DNA of 5,956 nt from Chloroflexota bacterium (GTDB taxonomy: Bacteria > Chloroflexota > Limnocylindria > Limnocylindrales > CSP1-4). A program made the position numbers and the translations under genes. The stretch spans positions 5,994 to 11,949 of the forward strand of contig PMJT01000014.1 in assembly GCA_003158495.1 (NCBI GenBank), written 5' to 3'. This document shows positions 4,980-5,956 of the stretch, one piece after another. Every line of letters starts with the position of its first letter. Positions within the stretch are counted from its first letter, which is position 1. Below the pieces are notes generated by a model that saw only the letters and a list, made by a program, of their open reading frames with translations, did no database searches and had not been told where the DNA came from.

Positions 4980-5956
4980 GCCAATCGGACGGCCGTCATC
5001 TCTTCGTCAGGCATCGGGCGAACCCCATCCTGACTTCCGACGACCTGCCGTTCCCGGCCAACAGCGTCTTCAACCCAGGTGCAGCCCGGGTCGGCGACGA
5101 AACGGTTCTTCTTCTGCGAGTGGAGGATCTTCGAGGGATCTCGAGCCTCGTCGTGGCCAGGAGCTCGGATGGAGCCACCGTCTGGCACGTCGAAGACAAG
5201 CCGCTCCTGGGCCCGGATCCTGCACATCCGGAGGAAGTCTGGGGTTGCGAGGACCCGCGCCTGGTCTATCTGCCGGAGCGGGCCGTGTGGGCGATCACCT
5301 ACACCGGATACAGCCGTCGCGGCCCACTGGTCTCGCTGGCCGTCACCAAGGACTTCAAGACCGTGGAGCGGCTCGGGCCGGTCATGCCGCCGGACGACAA
5401 GGACGCCGCCCTGTTCCCGCGTCGATTTGACGGCCGCTGGATCATGATCCACCGCCCGGCCCCCATCACCGGACCGGCGAACATATGGATCTCGTACTCG
5501 CCGGATCTTCGCCATTGGGGCGATCACACCGTCCTCCTCGAGGCCCGCGAGGGGGCATGGTGGGACGCGAACAAGATAGGGCTGGGGCCGCCACCGCTGG
5601 AGACGGTCGCGGGCTGGCTTGTCATGTACCACGGCGCCCATACGACCTCGTCCGGGCCGATCTATCGCGTCGGCCTGGCATTGCTGGACCTGGACCACCC
5701 CGAGATCGTGCTTCGCCGGTCCGACGAGTGGGTCATGGCCCCAACCACCAACTATGAGTCAGTAGGAGACGTCGACAAGGTCGTCTTCCCCAACGGGTGG
5801 GTCCTGGATGAGGCTGCCGACAGGCTGTCCCTCTACTACGGAGCGGGGGACTCGGCCGTGGGCCTGGCGGAGGCTAAGTTCAGCGAAGTGATGGCCTACA
5901 TGGAGCAAGCGCCGCTGAACCTGCACCGGCGGGCGGAGGACGACGGCCGGGGTTGA
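4976..5956 (+). CDS. GH130-family beta-mannoside phosphorylase (or hydrolase)
   Basis: A 326-residue cytoplasmic protein of the five-bladed beta-propeller family GH130. Known members mostly phosphorolyse beta-1,4- or beta-1,2-linked mannosides to mannose 1-phosphate; some hydrolyse. Visible family blocks: NPILTSDDLPFPANSVFNPG (16-35), VLLLRVED (44-51), WGCEDPRLVYL (89-99), DKDAALFPRR (141-150), MIHRP (157-161), WWDANKIGLGPPP (195-207), GWLVMYHGA (213-221), YRVGLALLDLDHPEIVLRRSDE (230-251, read as two halves), DKVVFPNGW (267-275) and LYYGAGDSAVGLAEA (286-300). Asp93 of EDPR is the expected catalytic acid. Lys142, His159 and Arg160 lie where phosphate ligands are expected, favouring a phosphorylase. 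GTG 4976 overlaps the preceding TGA as GTGA; a GGGG at 4964-4967 may aid initiation. The start leaves only 15 residues before the conserved NPIL block. The stop is the last codon of the window. Linkage specificity cannot be decided here. Confidence 0.9.
   Translation: MSQSDGRHLFVRHRANPILTSDDLPFPANSVFNPGAARVGDETVLLLRVEDLRGISSLVVARSSDGATVWHVEDKPLLGPDPAHPEEVWGCEDPRLVYLPERAVWAITYTGYSRRGPLVSLAVTKDFKTVERLGPVMPPDDKDAALFPRRFDGRWIMIHRPAPITGPANIWISYSPDLRHWGDHTVLLEAREGAWWDANKIGLGPPPLETVAGWLVMYHGAHTTSSGPIYRVGLALLDLDHPEIVLRRSDEWVMAPTTNYESVGDVDKVVFPNGWVLDEAADRLSLYYGAGDSAVGLAEAKFSEVMAYMEQAPLNLHRRAEDDGRG

Noticed and set aside
3742..4980. Shared GGAAGTGAG at 3742-3750 and 4972-4980 near two gene starts
   Set aside because: In the first copy it codes within the glycosyltransferase; in the second it contains the GTG start itself, so the positions relative to the starts differ and a common regulatory role is unlikely.
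4745..5698. 317-residue minus-strand open frame opposite GH130
   Set aside because: Shadow of the GH130 gene. It crosses the barrel/GH130 junction and shows no family motif or own ribosome-binding site.

Overview
The window is GC-rich, densely coding bacterial DNA with every supported gene on the + strand. Preference for G/C at third codon positions, GTG starts, stop/start overlaps and the PcrA type fit a high-GC lineage such as Chloroflexota or Actinomycetota. This is a low-confidence inference from style, with no rRNA or other marker in view. No tRNA, rRNA, CRISPR array, insertion sequence or attachment site was recognised.

Left part (1-2290): the 3' three-quarters of a PcrA/UvrD-type SF1 DNA helicase gene runs in from outside the window. 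After a 58-base gap comes a 190-residue protein resembling the uncharacterised DUF2199 family. These two look like ordinary chromosomal genes. A GC-rich hairpin at about 2327-2360, with a smaller one at 2293-2306, probably marks the end of this transcription unit.

Middle (2291-2590): a 300-base non-coding stretch. It holds the hairpins, a good sigma70-like promoter (TTGGCA, 17 bases, TACAGT; 2385-2413), then a leader of about 170 nt. The leader can fold into a three-way junction and also carries a 12-bp perfect palindrome. It belongs to no riboswitch class I can name with confidence.

Right part (2591-5956): a tightly packed three-gene carbohydrate operon. It encodes (i) a GT4-like GT-B glycosyltransferase; (ii) a 382-residue protein of (alpha/alpha)-barrel appearance, which from memory is often the C-terminal half of a larger protein whose N-terminal half is this same GT4; and (iii) a GH130-family protein, a family of beta-mannoside phosphorylases and hydrolases. 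None has a visible signal peptide or membrane segment, so all three probably act in the cytoplasm. Genes (ii) and (iii) overlap as GTGA. Genes (i) and (ii) are joined through two ATGA overlaps that bracket a 20-codon mini-ORF.

The most interesting proposal is that the operon encodes an intracellular glycoside system, possibly mannose-based: a synthase (GT4), an unassigned barrel enzyme and a GH130 phosphorylase, controlled by a structured leader. The family assignments are well supported by motifs. The pathway is inference.
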